Shown here one piece after another: positions 16,307-26,412 of a stretch of DNA of 55,363 nucleotides (position 1 is its first letter; each line of letters opens with the position of its first letter). The notes beneath the pieces were generated by a model. It was not told the DNA's origin, searched no databases, and saw only the letters and a program-made list of their open reading frames with translations. The DNA is from CAZLYX01 sp964563885 (GTDB taxonomy: Bacteria; Pseudomonadota; Gammaproteobacteria; Burkholderiales; Neisseriaceae): NCBI GenBank assembly GCA_964563885.1, contig CAZLYX010000006.1, positions 1-55,363 of the forward strand, in the 5' to 3' direction. The position numbers and the translations under genes are program-made.

Positions 16307-18574
16307 ATGTTACAAATTGAAATTGACGGTAAAAAGCTTTCAGTGGAGCAGGGCATTACAGTAATTGAAGCCGCTCACCAAGCAGGTACTTACATACCAC
16401 ACTTCTGCTACCACAAAAAACTGTCCATCGCTGCCAACTGCCGTATGTGCTTGGTAGAAGTAGAGAAAGCCCCTAAACCCCTGCCTGCATGTGCTACACC
16501 GGTGACTGATGGCATGGTGGTTTATACTAATTCACCTACAGCTAAGCAGGCACAAGCAGGTGTAATGGAGTTTTTGCTGATTAACCACCCGTTGGATTGT
16601 CCAATCTGTGATCAGGGTGGAGAGTGTCAACTACAAGATCTGGCTGTCGGTTATGGTGGCTCAAGTAGTCGCTATCAAGAAGAAAAACGCTCAGTTATCG
16701 GTCAAGAAATGGGTCCTCTGGTTTCGGCTGCTGAAATGAGCCGCTGCATACACTGTACCCGCTGTGTTCGTTTTACTGAAGAAATTGCAGGAGTGCAAGA
16801 GATTGGTATGGCAAATCGTGGAGAGTTCTCTGAGATCATGCCGTTTATTGGCAAGGTAGTAGAAACTGAGCTATCAGGTAACGTAATCGATTTATGTCCA
16901 GTAGGTGCTTTAACCAGCAAACCATTTCGATATGATGCCCGCTCTTGGGAACTAAGTCGCCGCAAAACCATTTCAGCGCATGATGCATTGGGTTCTAATT
17001 TAATTGTTCAAACTAAAGATCATACTGTGCGCCGTGTATTGCCTTTAGAAAATGAAAGTATTAATGAGTGCTGGATTGCCGACCGCGATCGCTTTTCTTA
17101 TGAAGGTCTTTATCATGAAAGCCGTTTAAGCACCCCAAAAATAAAGCACGATGGACAATGGTATGATGTGGACTGGACAACAGCACTGGAATATATTCGT
17201 AAGACACTAGACTGTGTTATTCGAGAGGATGGCAAAGATGCCGTAGGTATTTGGGCAAGCCCTATGAATACCGTGGAAGAATTATTTCTGACTAAAAAAT
17301 TAGCTCAAGCGTTAGGTGTTAGTAGTATCGACTGCCGTCTACAGCAACAAGATTCACGTCTTTCAGGTAGCCTGAAGGGTGCGCAGTGGTTAGGTCAAAG
17401 CATTGAAAGCTTAGGTAATTGCCAAGCAATTTTAATTGTCGGCGCTAACTTACGCAAAGAACAGCCATTGCTGACTGCGCGTCTACGTCGTGCAACCAAA
17501 GATGGAATGGCTTTTAGTATTTTAAGCAGTAGCATTGAAACGTTACATATGAATTTGCTTCAACAAGAAGCTGTGCATCCAAATGAATGGGTAGCTCATT
17601 TAAACCAGATGACACAAAATCTTGAGCATAAAGTTTCATCTAGCCTAAAAGACGCAGAGCAATCAGCCATAGTATTAGGTGCGGAAGTTCAAAACCATCC
17701 TGACTACGCCGCTATTTATGTAGCTGCTCAAGCATTTGCAGATGCAACCGGCGCAACGTTGGGTATTTTGCCTCAAGCCGCTAATAGTGTGGGTGCCGAT
17801 ATATTGGGTATTACCCCTCAATCTGGCGGTAGTGATGTGCAAGCCATGTTGAATCAGCCTAAAAAAGCAGTGTTGCTGATGAATGTCGAGCCTGAGATTG
17901 ATGTGGCTAATGGCGCTAGAGCTGTTGCTGCTTTAAAACAAGCACAAACTGTGATGGCATTTACACCATTTGTTAGCGACACCTTACTTGATGTTTGCGA
18001 TGTGTTGTTACCAATTGCTCCGTTTACTGAAACTTCAGGTAGCCTAATAAATATGGAAGGCCGCTTGCAATCGTTCCATGGTGTCGTAAAAGGATTTGCT
18101 GAATCACGCCCGCTATGGAAAGTACTGCGAGTATTGGGTAATGTATTTGAGCTCAATGGTTTTGAATATGATAGCAGTGAACAAGTATTGTTAGATGCGG
18201 TAAAAGATGGTGTTCAAGCAAGTAACCTGAATAATCGCAGCAGCTGGGCAGGTGATCAAATTCAAATAGGGTCAGGTTTAGTTCGTGTTGGTGGTATTGG
18301 AATTTACCATACCGATCCAATCGTTAGACGTTCAGCACCATTGCAGGCGACTAGCCATGCTCAAATACCGTCTGCTCGTCTACATCCGACAACGTTGAAT
18401 GCTTTGGGCTTACAAGATGGATCGAAAACTTTTGCTACACAGGGCGGTGAACGTCTCGAAGTTAGCTTAGTGGCAGATATAAATTTGCCTGAAAATGTTG
18501 TGTATCTACCGTTGCATAGTGAAAATGCAAAGTTAGGTGCCTTGATGAATACTGTTGAATTGGCGCGAGGTTAA
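16307..18574 (+). CDS. nuoG: NADH-quinone oxidoreductase subunit G
   Basis: A 755-residue subunit (75-kDa type). The N-terminus holds the ligands of three clusters: [2Fe-2S] N1b (Cys34, 45, 48, 62), [4Fe-4S] N5 (His94, Cys98, 101, 107) and [4Fe-4S] N4 (Cys147, 150, 153, 197). The four-cysteine motif of the extra cluster N7, found in E. coli NuoG, is absent. The C-terminal two thirds is a molybdopterin-oxidoreductase-like domain without cofactor function. Two exact DUS copies inside it both encode SGSL. AGGAAAAAC precedes the ATG. Confidence 0.96.
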   Translation: MLQIEIDGKKLSVEQGITVIEAAHQAGTYIPHFCYHKKLSIAANCRMCLVEVEKAPKPLPACATPVTDGMVVYTNSPTAKQAQAGVMEFLLINHPLDCPICDQGGECQLQDLAVGYGGSSSRYQEEKRSVIGQEMGPLVSAAEMSRCIHCTRCVRFTEEIAGVQEIGMANRGEFSEIMPFIGKVVETELSGNVIDLCPVGALTSKPFRYDARSWELSRRKTISAHDALGSNLIVQTKDHTVRRVLPLENESINECWIADRDRFSYEGLYHESRLSTPKIKHDGQWYDVDWTTALEYIRKTLDCVIREDGKDAVGIWASPMNTVEELFLTKKLAQALGVSSIDCRLQQQDSRLSGSLKGAQWLGQSIESLGNCQAILIVGANLRKEQPLLTARLRRATKDGMAFSILSSSIETLHMNLLQQEAVHPNEWVAHLNQMTQNLEHKVSSSLKDAEQSAIVLGAEVQNHPDYAAIYVAAQAFADATGATLGILPQAANSVGADILGITPQSGGSDVQAMLNQPKKAVLLMNVEPEIDVANGARAVAALKQAQTVMAFTPFVSDTLLDVCDVLLPIAPFTETSGSLINMEGRLQSFHGVVKGFAESRPLWKVLRVLGNVFELNGFEYDSSEQVLLDAVKDGVQASNLNNRSSWAGDQIQIGSGLVRVGGIGIYHTDPIVRRSAPLQATSHAQIPSARLHPTTLNALGLQDGSKTFATQGGERLEVSLVADINLPENVVYLPLHSENAKLGALMNTVELARG
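17362..17373 (-). repeat. DNA uptake sequence inside nuoG (first copy)
   Basis: Exact TTCAGGTAGCCT on the + strand, encoding SGSL in the segment RLSGSLKG. Confidence 0.85.
18034..18045 (-). repeat. DNA uptake sequence inside nuoG (second copy)
   Basis: Exact TTCAGGTAGCCT on the + strand, encoding SGSL in the segment ETSGSLIN. Confidence 0.85.
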
Positions 18575-18576
18575 TC

Positions 18577-19626
18577 ATGCAAGAATGGTTCCAGGCCTTA
18601 TTAGGCAACGATATCGGCCTACTTGTTTCAGTAGTGGCGAAAATCGTTATTATTTTAGCTCCGCTGATCATCACTGTGGCATACCTAACTTTTTTTGAAC
18701 GCAAAGTTATCGGCTACATGCAATTGCGTGTTGGTCCAAACGTAACGGGTCCATTTGGTTTGATTCAGCCTTTTGCTGACGTGTTGAAGCTTTTATTTAA
18801 AGAAGTAACACGTCCGGCATTGTCTAATAAGGCATTGTTTTATATCGGTCCGATGTTGTCACTGATGCCTGCTTTTGCAGCTTGGGCGGTCATTCCGTTT
18901 AACAGTGAATGGATGTTGACAAATATTGATGCTGGACTGCTGTTTATCCTGATGATTACATCATTTTCTGTATTTGGTGTACTTATTGCTGGCTGGGCTT
19001 CAAACTCGAAATATGCTTTTCTGGGTGCAATGCGCTCTTCAGCACAAACCATTTCGTATGAAATTGCGATGGGTTTTGCTTTGGTGGGTGTAGTAATGGT
19101 TTCAGGTAGCCTTAACTTTGTTGATATTGTTGAGTCACAATCAAAAGGTATAGCAGGAGGTTCAATTTTCTCTTGGAACTGGTTCTCGCTTTTCCCATTG
19201 TTTATCGTATATTTAATTTCAGCGGTAGCAGAAACCAACCGCGCGCCATTTGACGTAGCTGAGGGTGAGTCTGAGATTGTTGCTGGTTTCCATGTGGAAT
19301 ATTCAGGCTTTGCATTTGCTTTGTTTTTCTTAGCAGAATACATTTTCATGATCCTGATTGGTGCGCTAACCGCACTGATGTTCTTAGGCGGATGGTTGTC
19401 ACCTTTTCCGCAAAGTTGGGGAATCATTGGAGCGCCAAGTGCATTCTGGATGTTCGTTAAAATGGCAATGATTTTGTACGGCTATCTGTGGATTCGCGCA
19501 ACTTTCCCGCGTTACCGCTATGATCAAATTATGCGCTTGGGTTGGAAAATTTTGATTCCTGTAACTGGTTTAGCTGTAATTGGGCTCGGTTTATGGATGA
19601 TTTCACCCTTATCATTGTGGAAGTAA
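18577..19626 (+). CDS. nuoH: NADH-quinone oxidoreductase subunit H
   Basis: A 349-residue membrane subunit with about eight transmembrane helices, forming the quinone channel at the junction with the peripheral arm. Hallmarks are FFERKVIGYMQLRVGPNVTGPFGLIQPFADVLKLLFKE and AETNRAPFDVAEGESEIVAGFHVEYSG. It starts 2 bases after nuoG stops. An exact DUS at 19101 encodes SGSL in VSGSLN. Confidence 0.97.
   Translation: MQEWFQALLGNDIGLLVSVVAKIVIILAPLIITVAYLTFFERKVIGYMQLRVGPNVTGPFGLIQPFADVLKLLFKEVTRPALSNKALFYIGPMLSLMPAFAAWAVIPFNSEWMLTNIDAGLLFILMITSFSVFGVLIAGWASNSKYAFLGAMRSSAQTISYEIAMGFALVGVVMVSGSLNFVDIVESQSKGIAGGSIFSWNWFSLFPLFIVYLISAVAETNRAPFDVAEGESEIVAGFHVEYSGFAFALFFLAEYIFMILIGALTALMFLGGWLSPFPQSWGIIGAPSAFWMFVKMAMILYGYLWIRATFPRYRYDQIMRLGWKILIPVTGLAVIGLGLWMISPLSLWK
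19101..19112 (-). repeat. DNA uptake sequence inside nuoH
   Basis: Exact TTCAGGTAGCCT on the + strand, encoding SGSL in a loop region of NuoH. Confidence 0.85.
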
Positions 19627-19645
19627 GGGGAGGAGAAATATAACT

Positions 19646-20125
19646 ATGAAAAATTTAGTGAAATCATTCTTACTTACGGAGCTGTTGCAAGGTATGGCTG
19701 TTACCTTGAAAAACTTCTTCGCTCGTAAAGAAACTATTTTCTTTCCAGAAGAGAAAACACCACAGTCAGTGCGTTTCCGTGGGTTACATGCACAACGTCG
19801 TTACGAAAATGGCGAAGAACGTTGTATTGCTTGTAAACTATGTGAAGCAGTGTGTCCGGCTTTGGCCATTAATATCGAGTCGGAGCAGCGTGAAGACGGC
19901 ACTCGTCGGACAACGCGTTACGATATAGATTTAACCAAATGCATTTTCTGTGGATTCTGTGAAGAAGCTTGTCCAGTAGATGCTATTGTGGAAACGCATA
20001 TATTGGAGTATCACGGCGAAAAACGCGGTGATTTGTACTATACCAAACCAATGTTGTTGGCTATTGGCGATCGCTATGAGAGTGAAATCGCTAAAAGCAA
20101 AGCAGCTGACGCACCCTATCGATAA
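19646..20125 (+). CDS. nuoI: NADH-quinone oxidoreductase subunit I
   Basis: A 159-residue ferredoxin-like subunit carrying the [4Fe-4S] clusters N6a and N6b that lead electrons to N2. The two CxxCxxCxxxC motifs are Cys60/63/66/70 (CIACKLCEAVCP) and Cys99/102/105/109 (CIFCGFCEEACP). GGGGAGGAG stands before the ATG at a somewhat long distance. Confidence 0.97.
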   Translation: MKNLVKSFLLTELLQGMAVTLKNFFARKETIFFPEEKTPQSVRFRGLHAQRRYENGEERCIACKLCEAVCPALAINIESEQREDGTRRTTRYDIDLTKCIFCGFCEEACPVDAIVETHILEYHGEKRGDLYYTKPMLLAIGDRYESEIAKSKAADAPYR

Positions 20126-20136
20126 GGAGCAGAAAC

Positions 20137-20796
20137 ATGACATTTTCTCTGATTCTGTTTTACGTCTTGGCAGCAATCGTGTTGTTTGGTGCGTTGAAAA
20201 CAGTTACTGCTAAAAACCCAGTACATGCTACTTTATATTTAGTGCTGACTTTTTGTACAAGCGCCATGATCTGGATGCTAATGCAAGCCGAATTCTTGGG
20301 CATTATTCTGGTACTGGTCTACGTTGGTGCGGTTATGGTGTTATTCCTATTTGTTGTGATGATGCTTGATATTGACATTGAAGAAATGCGCGCTGGATTT
20401 TGGCGCAATGCACCAGCAGCTGGTACGGTAGGTGTGCTGATGTCTGTGTTGATTATCATGATATTGTTGAATCCAAAAACGAATTTAGCAGCTTTTGGCG
20501 CCATGAAAGATCTTCCCGCCGACTACAGCAACGTTAGAGATTTAGGTAGTCAAATTTATACAGTTTATTTATTGCCCTTTGAGTTAGCAGCAGTGTTGCT
20601 TGTGCTTGGCATGGTGGCTGCCATTGCACTTGTGCATCGTAAGACTTACAATCCACGACATATTGATCCTGCAGATCAAGTGAAGGTTAATGCAAAAGAA
20701 GGTCGTATGCGTATGGTTAAAATGGCACCAGTGGTGGCAGAACCAGAAGCAGAAGAGTCTGGGCCAAATCAATCAGAAGCAGAGGACAAAGCATGA
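20137..20796 (+). CDS. nuoJ: NADH-quinone oxidoreductase subunit J
   Basis: A 219-residue membrane subunit with five predicted transmembrane helices. ATLYLVLTFCTSAMIWMLMQAEFLGIILVLVYVGAVMVLFLFVVMMLDI is the family core, including the pi-bulge helix VYVGAVMVLF. The C-terminus has an acidic tail (EPEAEESGPNQSEAEDKA) that is longer than in many homologues. AAGGAG precedes the ATG. The stop overlaps the nuoK start by four bases (ATGA). Confidence 0.95.
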   Translation: MTFSLILFYVLAAIVLFGALKTVTAKNPVHATLYLVLTFCTSAMIWMLMQAEFLGIILVLVYVGAVMVLFLFVVMMLDIDIEEMRAGFWRNAPAAGTVGVLMSVLIIMILLNPKTNLAAFGAMKDLPADYSNVRDLGSQIYTVYLLPFELAAVLLVLGMVAAIALVHRKTYNPRHIDPADQVKVNAKEGRMRMVKMAPVVAEPEAEESGPNQSEAEDKA

Positions 20797-21098
20797 TTAC
20801 CTTAACGCATTATCTTGTTCTTGCGGCCCTCTTATTCGGCATCAGCGCCATGGGTGTTTTTATGAACCGTAAAAACGTATTGGTATTGCTAATGTCAATG
20901 GAATTGATGCTGCTTGCAGTAAATTTTAACTTTATTGCGTTTTCACAATATTTAGGTGACACAGCTGGTCAGATTTTTGTATTTTTTATTCTGACCGTGG
21001 CGGCTGCAGAAGCTGCTATTGGTTTGGCAATTATGGTATTGGTGTTCCGTAATCGAAACACGATTAACGTGGCCGATTTAGACAGCCTTAAAGGTTAA
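20793..21098 (+). CDS. nuoK: NADH-quinone oxidoreductase subunit K
   Basis: A 101-residue membrane subunit with three transmembrane helices (MrpC-like). The conserved glutamates sit in the second and third helices (LLMSMELMLLAVNFNFIAF and AAAEAAIGLAIMVL) and belong to the proton-path chain of complex I. It overlaps nuoJ by ATGA, which suggests coupled translation. Confidence 0.97.
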   Translation: MITLTHYLVLAALLFGISAMGVFMNRKNVLVLLMSMELMLLAVNFNFIAFSQYLGDTAGQIFVFFILTVAAAEAAIGLAIMVLVFRNRNTINVADLDSLKG

Positions 21099-21116
21099 TT
21101 GGGAGAATAAGAAATA

Positions 21117-23138
21117 ATGGATAATATGAGCTTATATCTGACCATTGCTTTGTCGCCGCTTGTCGGTTCGCTGTTGGCTGGTTTATTCGGTAAGTATATT
21201 GGCCGAGCAGGCGCACACACAGTGACAATTTTAAGTGTAGCAATATCTACAGTCTTGTCGATCTGGGTGCTATATGGCTTTATCAATGGAACGCGTGTGC
21301 GGTTTGATGAAAATATCTATACTTGGTTAACCATGGGTGGCCTAGATTTTTCAGTTGGCTTTCTTGTAGATAGCCTAAGTGCCATGATGATGGTTGTTAT
21401 CACCAGTGTTTCTCTAATGGTGCATATTTATACCATTGGTTATATGCATGACGATTCTGGCTATCAGCGCTTCTTTAGTTACATTTCGTTGTTTACATTC
21501 TCAATGTTAATGCTAGTAATGAGCAACAACTTTGTACAGCTATTTTTTGGTTGGGAAGCTGTCGGTTTAGTATCTTATTTACTGATTGGTTTTTACTACA
21601 AAAAGCCAACTGCTATTTATGCAAACTTGAAAGCTTTTTTGATCAACCGTGTAGGTGACTTTGGTTTCTTATTAGGTATTGGTTTAGTGTTGGCTTATTT
21701 TGGTGGTGGCCTGCGGTATGCAGATATATTTGCGAACTTGCCTGCTGTGCAGAATGCAACAATCCAATTGCTGCCAGGCGTTGAGTGGTCTTTAATGACA
21801 GTTACTTGTTTGCTCCTGTTTGTTGGCGCGATGGGTAAGTCTGCTCAGTTTCCACTACATGTATGGTTACCTGATTCTATGGAAGGCCCAACGCCAATCT
21901 CAGCTTTGATTCACGCAGCAACAATGGTTACAGCTGGTTTGTTTATGGTGTCACGTATGTCACCAATGTATGAACTCAGCACAACAGCTTTAAATGTAAT
22001 TATGACAGTAGGCGCGATAACTGCACTGTTTATGGGTTTCTTGGGCATGATACAAAATGATATTAAGCGGGTTGTTGCTTATTCAACTTTATCTCAGCTT
22101 GGTTATATGACCGTAGCTTTAGGTGCTTCAGCTTACTCAATTGCAATGTTTCATGTGATGACCCACGCGTTCTTTAAAGCCTTACTATTCTTGGCTGCTG
22201 GTAGCGTAATCATCGGTATGCATCATGATCAAGACATGCGTAACATGGGTAATTTGAAAAAATATATGCCGATTACCTGGATTACCTTGTTACTGGGTAG
22301 CCTGTCATTAATAGGTACACCTTTTTTCTCAGGATTCTTTTCAAAAGATTCCATTATTGAAGCAGTGCATGCTAGTAGTTTACCGGCTTCGGGCTTCGCT
22401 TATTTTGCTGTAATGGCCAGCGTATTTGTAACTGCCTTCTATTCATTTCGCTTGTATTTCATGGTGTTCCATGGCGAAGAGAAGTGGCGAAAGGTTGACC
22501 ATACTGGACATCATCAAGGTGAAGAACATCATGGTTTAACTCAGCATGATAACCCTCATGAAAATCCTTGGGTGGTGACACTGCCTTTAGTGCTACTTGC
22601 TATACCTTCGGTTATCATAGGTTACTTTGCTATTGAGCCCATGTTGTACAGTGATTTTTTCAAAGATGTTATTTTTGTAAATCATGACGTACATCCAACA
22701 ATGGCAATTATGAAAGAAGGGTTTCACGGGCCGTTGGCTATGGTTTCACACAGCCTCCAATCTCCAGTGCTTTATTTAGCGCTTGCAGGCGTAGTGACGG
22801 CTTGGTTCTTCTATACAAAAGCAACGCACATTCCTGCCAAAATTGCTTCAACTTTCAGTCCGTTGTATAAGTTGTTAGATAACAAATACTATTTAGATGA
22901 AATTTACTATGCTGTGTTTGCAAAAGGTTCTCGTGCATTAGGTAATTTCTTCTGGAAGGTTGGTGATACCGCGATTATTGATAATGGTATCGTAAATGGC
23001 AGTGCGAAATTAGTCGGCGCGATTGCTGCGCAAGTCCGCAAAATGCAAACCGGTTTCATCTACACCTATGCTTCGGCAATGATATTTGGTGTGTTAGTGT
23101 TAGTCGGTATGACGTTCTGGCGCTTGTTTGCCGGTTAA
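21117..23138 (+). CDS. nuoL: NADH-quinone oxidoreductase subunit L
   Basis: A 673-residue antiporter-like proton-pumping subunit at the far end of the membrane arm. FFGWEAVGLVSYLLIGFYY and GKSAQFPLHVWLPDSMEGPTPISALIHAATMVTAG carry the conserved glutamate and lysine of the proton channel. A His-rich loop (about 462-484, HTGHHQGEEHHG) lies between late helices. The C-terminal region should form the lateral helix. GGGAG is placed upstream of the ATG. Confidence 0.97.
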   Translation: MDNMSLYLTIALSPLVGSLLAGLFGKYIGRAGAHTVTILSVAISTVLSIWVLYGFINGTRVRFDENIYTWLTMGGLDFSVGFLVDSLSAMMMVVITSVSLMVHIYTIGYMHDDSGYQRFFSYISLFTFSMLMLVMSNNFVQLFFGWEAVGLVSYLLIGFYYKKPTAIYANLKAFLINRVGDFGFLLGIGLVLAYFGGGLRYADIFANLPAVQNATIQLLPGVEWSLMTVTCLLLFVGAMGKSAQFPLHVWLPDSMEGPTPISALIHAATMVTAGLFMVSRMSPMYELSTTALNVIMTVGAITALFMGFLGMIQNDIKRVVAYSTLSQLGYMTVALGASAYSIAMFHVMTHAFFKALLFLAAGSVIIGMHHDQDMRNMGNLKKYMPITWITLLLGSLSLIGTPFFSGFFSKDSIIEAVHASSLPASGFAYFAVMASVFVTAFYSFRLYFMVFHGEEKWRKVDHTGHHQGEEHHGLTQHDNPHENPWVVTLPLVLLAIPSVIIGYFAIEPMLYSDFFKDVIFVNHDVHPTMAIMKEGFHGPLAMVSHSLQSPVLYLALAGVVTAWFFYTKATHIPAKIASTFSPLYKLLDNKYYLDEIYYAVFAKGSRALGNFFWKVGDTAIIDNGIVNGSAKLVGAIAAQVRKMQTGFIYTYASAMIFGVLVLVGMTFWRLFAG

Positions 23139-23168
23139 TGTGGGAATTCCATCTTAGAATATCAGGTT

Positions 23169-24671
23169 ATGAATATGTTAGATAACTTACTTAGTTTGGC
23201 CATTTGGGTGCCGATAGCAGCAGGTGTGCTGGTATTAGCAACTGGATCAGACAGCCGCGCCGGCATTGCTCGGATATTGGCTTTCATTGGTTCCTTGGCC
23301 GCTTTTCTGGTTACACTGCCTTTGTTTACGCAGTTTGACCGTTTAAACGGTGGTTTTCAGTTCACCGAGTTTCACAGTTGGATACCTGCATTAAACATCA
23401 ACTATGCTTTAGGTGTAGATGGTATCTCAGTGTTGTTTGTGATTCTAAATAGCTTCGTCACACTTATGGTGGTATTGGCGGGTTGGCAAGTAATCGAAAA
23501 GCGCCCCGCACAATATATGGCAGCCTTCCTGATTATGTCAGGTTTAATAAATGGTGCATTTTCAGCCATGGACTCCATCCTATTTTATGTTTTCTTTGAA
23601 GGGATGTTGATTCCCCTTTATTTGATTATTGGTATGTGGGGTGGTGTAAGACGTGTATATGCTTCTGTAAAATTATTCCTTTATACGCTCTTAGGTTCAT
23701 TGTTGATGTTGGTGGGCATGGTGTACTTGTCTTATCAAACCAATGGTAGCTTCTCAATTGTTGATTTCCAAAATATTAAACAAATACCGCTGGGTGTTCA
23801 ACAGTTGTTGTTTATTGCATTCTTCTTATCGTTTGCAGTAAAAGTACCTATGTGGCCTGTACATACTTGGTTGCCAGATGCTCACGTTGAAGCTCCTACT
23901 GGAGGCTCAATGGTTTTAGCAGCAATTACATTGAAAATTGGTGCATACGGTTTCCTGCGCTTTATTTTGCCAATCATGCCAGATGCTGCACGCTATTTTG
24001 CTCCGATGATGATTGTCTTGTCGTTGATTGCAGTGGTCTATATTGGGCTAGTTGCTTTGGTGCAAACTGATATGAAAAAACTGGTTGCCTATTCTTCGAT
24101 TAGCCATATGGGTTTCGTAACTTTAGGCATGTTTATGTTCACAGGTGGCTACCTGAATGATTGGGCTTTAAAAGGTGCAATCATGCAAATGATTTCGCAC
24201 GGATTCGTATCTGCAGCCATGTTTATGTGTATCGGCATAATGTATGATCGCCTGCATACCCGTAATATTGCTGACTACGGCGGCGTGGTTAATAAAATGC
24301 CTATTTTTGCTGCTTTTATGATGTTGTTTGGCATGGCTAATGCTGGTTTGCCTGCTACATCAGGCTTTATTGGTGAATTTATGGTGGTTATGGGCGCGGT
24401 GCAAGTAAATTTCTGGATTGGTGCTTTAGCAGGGCTAACCTTAATTTATGGTGCTTCTTACACACTATGGATGTATAAACGTGTGATATTTGGTGCTATT
24501 ACTAATCCTGAAGTAGAGAAAATGCAGGATGTAAATATTCGCGAATTTGCAATTTTGGCTATTCTTGCCGTAGCGGTGTTAGGTATGGGCTTGTATCCTC
24601 AAGCCTTTATTGAAATTGTGCATCAGGCGGCTAATGATTTGATTGCCCATGTGGCACAAAGCAAAATTTGA
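23169..24671 (+). CDS. nuoM: NADH-quinone oxidoreductase subunit M
   Basis: A 500-residue antiporter-like membrane subunit. FYVFFEGMLIPLYLIIGMWGG holds the key glutamate, and KVPMWPVHTWLPDAHVEAPTGGSMVLAAITLKIGAYGFLRF is the family signature. AGG lies close before the ATG. A near-DUS (TGGCTACCTGAA) lies inside at about 24146. Confidence 0.97.
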   Translation: MNMLDNLLSLAIWVPIAAGVLVLATGSDSRAGIARILAFIGSLAAFLVTLPLFTQFDRLNGGFQFTEFHSWIPALNINYALGVDGISVLFVILNSFVTLMVVLAGWQVIEKRPAQYMAAFLIMSGLINGAFSAMDSILFYVFFEGMLIPLYLIIGMWGGVRRVYASVKLFLYTLLGSLLMLVGMVYLSYQTNGSFSIVDFQNIKQIPLGVQQLLFIAFFLSFAVKVPMWPVHTWLPDAHVEAPTGGSMVLAAITLKIGAYGFLRFILPIMPDAARYFAPMMIVLSLIAVVYIGLVALVQTDMKKLVAYSSISHMGFVTLGMFMFTGGYLNDWALKGAIMQMISHGFVSAAMFMCIGIMYDRLHTRNIADYGGVVNKMPIFAAFMMLFGMANAGLPATSGFIGEFMVVMGAVQVNFWIGALAGLTLIYGASYTLWMYKRVIFGAITNPEVEKMQDVNIREFAILAILAVAVLGMGLYPQAFIEIVHQAANDLIAHVAQSKI

Positions 24672-24680
24672 GGTGTGTGA

Positions 24681-26126
24681 ATGAACTGGAATGATTTGAA
24701 CCTAATCCCGGCCATGCCTGAAATCGTTTTGCTTTCAGCATTGGGAATTGTATTGTTAGCGGATTTATGGATTTCTGATAAAAACCGATATATCACGCAT
24801 ATTCTGAGTCTATTGGCTTTGGTGGCGACTGCTGCTACACAAATAATGGTTTGGTCACCTGAGAGCGTTACTACATTCAATGGAATGTATGTGGCTGATG
24901 GAGTATCTCAGTTGACTAAGATGGTGCTCTATGCAGGCGTGTTTACACTGTTTGTCTATAGTCAATCATATAACAAAGTGCGTAATATTTTTAAAGGTGA
25001 ATACTATACTTTATCGCTTTTTGCTTTAATTGGCATGAGTGTTATGGTTAGTGCAGGTCACTTTTTAACTGGTTATATTGGCCTGGAGCTGTTGTCTTTA
25101 GCTTTATATGCAATGATTGCTTTACGCCGTGATTCCGCACAAGCTGCTGAAGCTGCGCTTAAATACTTTATTTTAGGCGCCTTGGCTTCTGGCTTATTGT
25201 TGTATGGTATTTCAATGGTTTATGGCGCTACTGGCTTATTAACATTTGATCAAATTGCTGCCGCTACTCAATCAGGTATGCCTAATGAATGGCTATTGAA
25301 GCTAGGTGTGGTGTTTATTGTTGTAGGAATAGCGTTTAAATTTGGTGCAGTACCATTTCATATGTGGGTGCCTGATGTTTATCAAGGTGCACCTACTTCA
25401 GTGGCAGCACTAATTGGTTCTGTGCCTAAAATTGCAGCTACTGTATTCGCTTTCCGTATTTTAGTTACGGCGTTGGGTTTAACCGCATCTGATTGGCTGA
25501 TGATGTTTAATTTGCTTGCCATTGCTTCTTTGTTGATTGGTAACTTAGTAGCGCTAATGCAAACTAACATTAAGCGCATGCTGGCATATTCGACCATTTC
25601 ACATATGGGTTTTATATTGTTAGCATTTATGGGTCGTCAAGTTGGCATTGAGGCAGCTTTGTATTACGCTTTAGCTTATGTGCTGATGAGTGTGGCTGCG
25701 TTTGGTGTGCTGATGGCATTGTCGGATGAATCATTTGAATGTGAAAACATAAGTGATTTGGCTGGTTTAAATCAGCGCAATGCTTGGTATGCATTCATTA
25801 TGCTTTTAGTAATGTTCAGTATGGCTGGTATTCCACCACTTATGGGTTTTTATGCTAAATTGGTTGTGATCAAAGCGTTGTTGTCACAAGGTTATATTTG
25901 GGTAGCAGTGTTTGCAGTGGTCATGTCTTTGATCGGCGCATTCTACTATTTACGCGTTGTCAAATCGATGTACTTCGACAACACTGAGCATACTGATCGT
26001 CCTATTTCCGGCACTTTTTTTGCTAAAATTCTTTTATCAGTAAACGCCTTGTTATTATTGGTTTGGGGTGTGTTCCCAGAAAGCGTGATGCAGTGGGTTA
26101 AAACTGCAGTAACTAATGTATTTTAA
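24681..26126 (+). CDS. nuoN: NADH-quinone oxidoreductase subunit N
   Basis: A 481-residue antiporter-like membrane subunit, last of the operon. GYIGLELLSLALYAMIALRR and GIAFKFGAVPFHMWVPDVYQGAPTSVAALIGSVPKIAA are characteristic. GAGGTG stands 5 bases before the ATG. A terminator follows 23 bases after the stop. Confidence 0.97.
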   Translation: MNWNDLNLIPAMPEIVLLSALGIVLLADLWISDKNRYITHILSLLALVATAATQIMVWSPESVTTFNGMYVADGVSQLTKMVLYAGVFTLFVYSQSYNKVRNIFKGEYYTLSLFALIGMSVMVSAGHFLTGYIGLELLSLALYAMIALRRDSAQAAEAALKYFILGALASGLLLYGISMVYGATGLLTFDQIAAATQSGMPNEWLLKLGVVFIVVGIAFKFGAVPFHMWVPDVYQGAPTSVAALIGSVPKIAATVFAFRILVTALGLTASDWLMMFNLLAIASLLIGNLVALMQTNIKRMLAYSTISHMGFILLAFMGRQVGIEAALYYALAYVLMSVAAFGVLMALSDESFECENISDLAGLNQRNAWYAFIMLLVMFSMAGIPPLMGFYAKLVVIKALLSQGYIWVAVFAVVMSLIGAFYYLRVVKSMYFDNTEHTDRPISGTFFAKILLSVNALLLLVWGVFPESVMQWVKTAVTNVF

Positions 26127-26148
26127 ATGAATACATAAGACTTAAAAG

Positions 26149-26176
26149 CGGCAGCCTTAAAAAGGCTGCCGTTTTT
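26149..26176 (+). terminator. intrinsic terminator of the nuo operon
   Basis: 10-bp stem (26149-26158 and 26162-26171) with a 3-base loop, then T5. No DUS is involved. Confidence 0.85.
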
Positions 26177-26412
26177 GATTGGAACATATCGTTTAACACA
26201 ATAAAGAATCAGGCTTCTGCAAATTTTTTAGTTAGCGTATAAGTAAACTCTTACAGAAAGGTTTACAATAGCCTTTCAAAAGCTCAACGCTTTAGGCTTT
26301 TATTATTGAAATAATATATGGTATTCAATACTGCGCATACCTTCGAATGAAGATGTCCAATTAAGTAAGTCTTAATTTCTGTGTGTTGGCTTAAATTAAA
26401 CGAGGAAAGTTT

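Noticed and set aside
18840..19427. Long open frame antisense to nuoH
   Set aside because: It lies wholly in a strongly conserved complex I gene, and its translation has no recognisable domain; it is a shadow frame.
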